Below are positions 4,112 through 6,410 of a stretch of DNA of 6,410 nt, piece after piece. The DNA lies in the NCBI GenBank assembly GCA_965373045.1, contig CBDVEQ010000151.1:1-6410 (forward strand), in the 5' to 3' direction. The first letter of the stretch is position 1; every line of letters begins with the position of its first letter. Below the pieces are notes generated by a model. That model searched no databases and was not told the origin of the DNA. It saw only the letters and a program-made list of their open reading frames with translations. Both the position numbers and the translations under genes were made by a program. The DNA comes from DAOVDI01 sp965373045 (GTDB taxonomy: Bacteria; Acidobacteriota; Aminicenantia; Aminicenantales; Aminicenantaceae).

Positions 4112-6410
4112 ATGAAATGGGACAAATTCACGTTAATGTCGCAGGACGCTTTTCAATTGGCCCGGTCAAAAGCCGAAGATCTGGGCCATCAGGAAGTCAC
4201 TCCTGAGCATCTTCTCTGGGCTTTTCTGGAGCAGAAGGAAAACGTGGTCCAATCCGTTCTTTCAAAGATCGGTGTCAGACCTTCAGAGATCAAATCAGAC
4301 CTGGAAACAAGTTTGGGGAAAATTCCAAAAGTACAGGGATCTGGTGAGGTCTATCTTTCCTCTAATCTGCAGCAGATAATGAAAAATGCTCAAAAAGAAG
4401 CGGATAAATTCAAGGATGAGTTTATCTCAACCGAACACCTGTTTCTTGCTCTTTTTAAAGACAGCAGCTCCAGGGCTTCAAAGATCCTGACGGATTCCGG
4501 TGTAACAGAGGATGCTTTTCTAAAAGCTTTGATGTTGATTCGCGGGAGCCAGAGGATAACAGACGCTGAGCCTGAAGGAAAATATCAGGTTCTAAAAAAA
4601 TATACAAGGGATCTTACCGACATGGCCCGAAAAGGAAAAATGGATCCGGTCATCGGGAGGGAGGAGGAGATCCGGCGGTTGATCCAGGTGCTTTCCCGAA
4701 GGACTAAAAATAATCCCGTGCTCATCGGGGAAGCCGGGGTCGGAAAAACAGCCATCGTCGAAGGCTTGGCACAGAGAATCGCCAACGGGGATGTTCCTCA
4801 ATCAATGAAAAACAAACAGCTGTTGGCTCTGGATATCGGCTCCCTGATCGCCGGGGCGAAATTCCGTGGAGAGTTTGAGGACCGGCTCAAAGCTTTGCTG
4901 AAGGAGGTCAAAGAATCCGAGGGCCAAGTCATTATGTTCATTGACGAACTGCATACCATCATTGGTGCGGGAGCGGCTGAGGGCGCTGTGGATGCTTCCA
5001 ATATGTTCAAGCCTCCTCTTGCAAGGGGAGAACTGCGTTGTGTGGGAGCCACGACTCTGAATGAGTATAAAAAATACATTGAGAAAGATGCGGCCCTGGA
5101 ACGGCGCTTCCAGCAGGTTTATGTCAGGGAGCCATCGGTGGAGGAGACCATCTCCATACTCCGGGGATTAAAGGAAAAATATGAGATCCATCACGGGGTG
5201 GATATCAAGGATTCTGCTCTGATCGCCGCGGCAACATTGTCAAACAGGTATATCACAGGCCGGCAGCTTCCTGATAAAGCTGTGGATCTGATGGATGAAG
5301 CGGCATCCCGAATCAGGATCCAGATCGACAGCATGCCAGAAGAGATCGATGAACTGGAGCGGAAGATCACCCGGCTTGAGATCGAGAAGCAGGCTCTGAA
5401 AAAAGAAAAGGATAAAAGTTCCAAGGAAAAACTGGAACATCTGAATAAAGAATTAGCGGAATTGAAGGAAAAAAACAACAGCCTGAAAGGAAGGTGGCTG
5501 AAGGAAAAGGAATTGATCGAGGCCATGAATACGATCAAGGAAGAGATCGACACATTGAAGATCGAAGAACAGAGCGCTGAACGCCGCGGCGACCTGGAAA
5601 AGGTGGCAGAGATCAGATACGGTAAACTGATCGAAGTCCAAAGCAACCTTGAAATCCTCTCAGGGCAGCTTGCGGAGATCCAGGAAAGAGACAAAATGCT
5701 CAAAGAAGAAGTGGATGAGGACGATATCGCCTATATTGTTTCCAAATGGACAGGGATCCCTGTTTCTAAGATGCTGGAAGGAGAGATTGAACGCCTGATC
5801 AGTATGGAGGCCGTACTGGGGGAGAGGGTGATCGGACAGAAACCGGCTCTCAAAGCCATTGCGGATACGATAAGAAGGGCAAGGGCTGGCATTCAGGATG
5901 AGTCCCGGCCTCTGGGCTCTTTTATCTTCCTGGGCCCCACGGGTGTGGGAAAGACCGAACTGGCGCGGGCGCTGGCGAAATTTCTTTTTGATGATGAAAG
6001 GGCGATGGTCCGGATGGATATGTCTGAATACATGGAAAAACATACGGTTTCCCGGTTGATCGGCGCGCCTCCGGGATACGTCGGATATGAGGAAGGCGGT
6101 CAGTTGACCGAAGCGGTTAAACGCCGCCCATATTCCATTGTTCTTTTGGATGAGATCGAAAAGGCACATCCCGATGTTTTTAATGTGCTACTCCAGATCC
6201 TGGATGATGGACGTTTGACAGATGGCAAGGGACGGACAATCTATTTTAAAAATACCATCATCATAATGACCTCCAACCTGGGAAGCAAGATTATCAAGGA
6301 ATTGAGTCAGGATCACAAACAGATGGAAGCAGAGGTCAAAAAGATCCTGGAAAATCATTTCCGGCCTGAGTTTTTAAACAGAGTGGACGAGATCATCGTC
6401 TTCAGGTCGC
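4112..6410 (+). CDS. clpB: ATP-dependent protein disaggregase ClpB (3' end outside the window)
   Basis: The first 766 codons are present; ClpB is usually near 860, so roughly 90-100 C-terminal residues are missing. ClpB is a hexameric cytoplasmic AAA+ machine that, with DnaK, threads aggregated proteins through its pore. In order: Clp N-domain repeats (about 1-145); first ATPase with Walker A GEAGVGKT (206-213), pore loop GAKFRGEFEDRLK with F251, Walker B FIDE (D278/E279) and arginine fingers R331/R332; a long coiled-coil M domain (about 408-525), which marks ClpB rather than ClpA or ClpC; second ATPase with Walker A GPTGVGKT (608-615), pore loop GYVGYEEGG with Y656, Walker B LLDE (D680/E681) and arginine finger R757. 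No IGL/F ClpP-binding loop is visible, as expected for ClpB. Small departures from the commonest sequence are Ala for Pro in the first Walker A, Phe for Tyr in pore loop 1, and GAGAAEG instead of GAGKAEG. The frame is intact and the ATG has a good ribosome binding site. Confidence 0.96.
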   Translation, partial: MKWDKFTLMSQDAFQLARSKAEDLGHQEVTPEHLLWAFLEQKENVVQSVLSKIGVRPSEIKSDLETSLGKIPKVQGSGEVYLSSNLQQIMKNAQKEADKFKDEFISTEHLFLALFKDSSSRASKILTDSGVTEDAFLKALMLIRGSQRITDAEPEGKYQVLKKYTRDLTDMARKGKMDPVIGREEEIRRLIQVLSRRTKNNPVLIGEAGVGKTAIVEGLAQRIANGDVPQSMKNKQLLALDIGSLIAGAKFRGEFEDRLKALLKEVKESEGQVIMFIDELHTIIGAGAAEGAVDASNMFKPPLARGELRCVGATTLNEYKKYIEKDAALERRFQQVYVREPSVEETISILRGLKEKYEIHHGVDIKDSALIAAATLSNRYITGRQLPDKAVDLMDEAASRIRIQIDSMPEEIDELERKITRLEIEKQALKKEKDKSSKEKLEHLNKELAELKEKNNSLKGRWLKEKELIEAMNTIKEEIDTLKIEEQSAERRGDLEKVAEIRYGKLIEVQSNLEILSGQLAEIQERDKMLKEEVDEDDIAYIVSKWTGIPVSKMLEGEIERLISMEAVLGERVIGQKPALKAIADTIRRARAGIQDESRPLGSFIFLGPTGVGKTELARALAKFLFDDERAMVRMDMSEYMEKHTVSRLIGAPPGYVGYEEGGQLTEAVKRRPYSIVLLDEIEKAHPDVFNVLLQILDDGRLTDGKGRTIYFKNTIIIMTSNLGSKIIKELSQDHKQMEAEVKKILENHFRPEFLNRVDEIIVFRS

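Noticed and set aside
5191..6169. Long minus-strand frames of 170 and 169 codons opposite clpB
   Set aside because: They are shadows of the M-domain and second ATPase coding sequence; the translations are Ser/Phe/Leu-rich or otherwise featureless, and the plus strand encodes an unmistakable ClpB.

Overview
The window looks like an ordinary bacterial chromosome segment of moderate GC content (somewhat below 50% by eye) carrying conserved housekeeping genes. The phylum cannot be fixed from these genes alone. All four recognisable products (FabD, PgsA, MutS, ClpB) are standard bacterial types. I see no tRNA, rRNA, insertion sequence, phage gene, CRISPR array or other sign of a mobile region.

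Layout, left to right: the last 66 codons of fabD (malonyl-CoA:ACP transacylase, + strand, 2-202); pgsA (phosphatidylglycerophosphate synthase, - strand, 254-790); a 177-bp divergent intergenic region with a candidate promoter for each flanking gene and two tiny overlapping reading frames running into mutS; mutS (mismatch-recognition ATPase, + strand, 968-3589, complete); a small gene for an unrecognised, very acidic 117-residue protein (- strand, 3582-3935) whose 3' end overlaps that of mutS by 8 bp; a 176-bp AT-rich divergent intergenic region; and clpB (AAA+ disaggregase, + strand, from 4112 and running off the right edge after 766 codons). No gene-free stretch exceeds 300 bp.

The strands alternate strictly (+ - + - +), so each gene is probably its own transcription unit. 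The window has two convergent junctions (fabD/pgsA and mutS/small gene) and two divergent ones (pgsA/mutS and small gene/clpB). The genes do not form an obvious pathway: lipid precursor and phospholipid head-group synthesis (fabD, pgsA), DNA repair (mutS) and protein disaggregation (clpB) simply sit side by side. I found no evidence of a new multi-gene system. The points most worth a second look are the uncharacterised acidic protein divergent from clpB, the chain of ATGA-overlapping mini-ORFs in front of a mutS start that lacks a Shine-Dalgarno sequence, and the mutS/small-gene 3' overlap.
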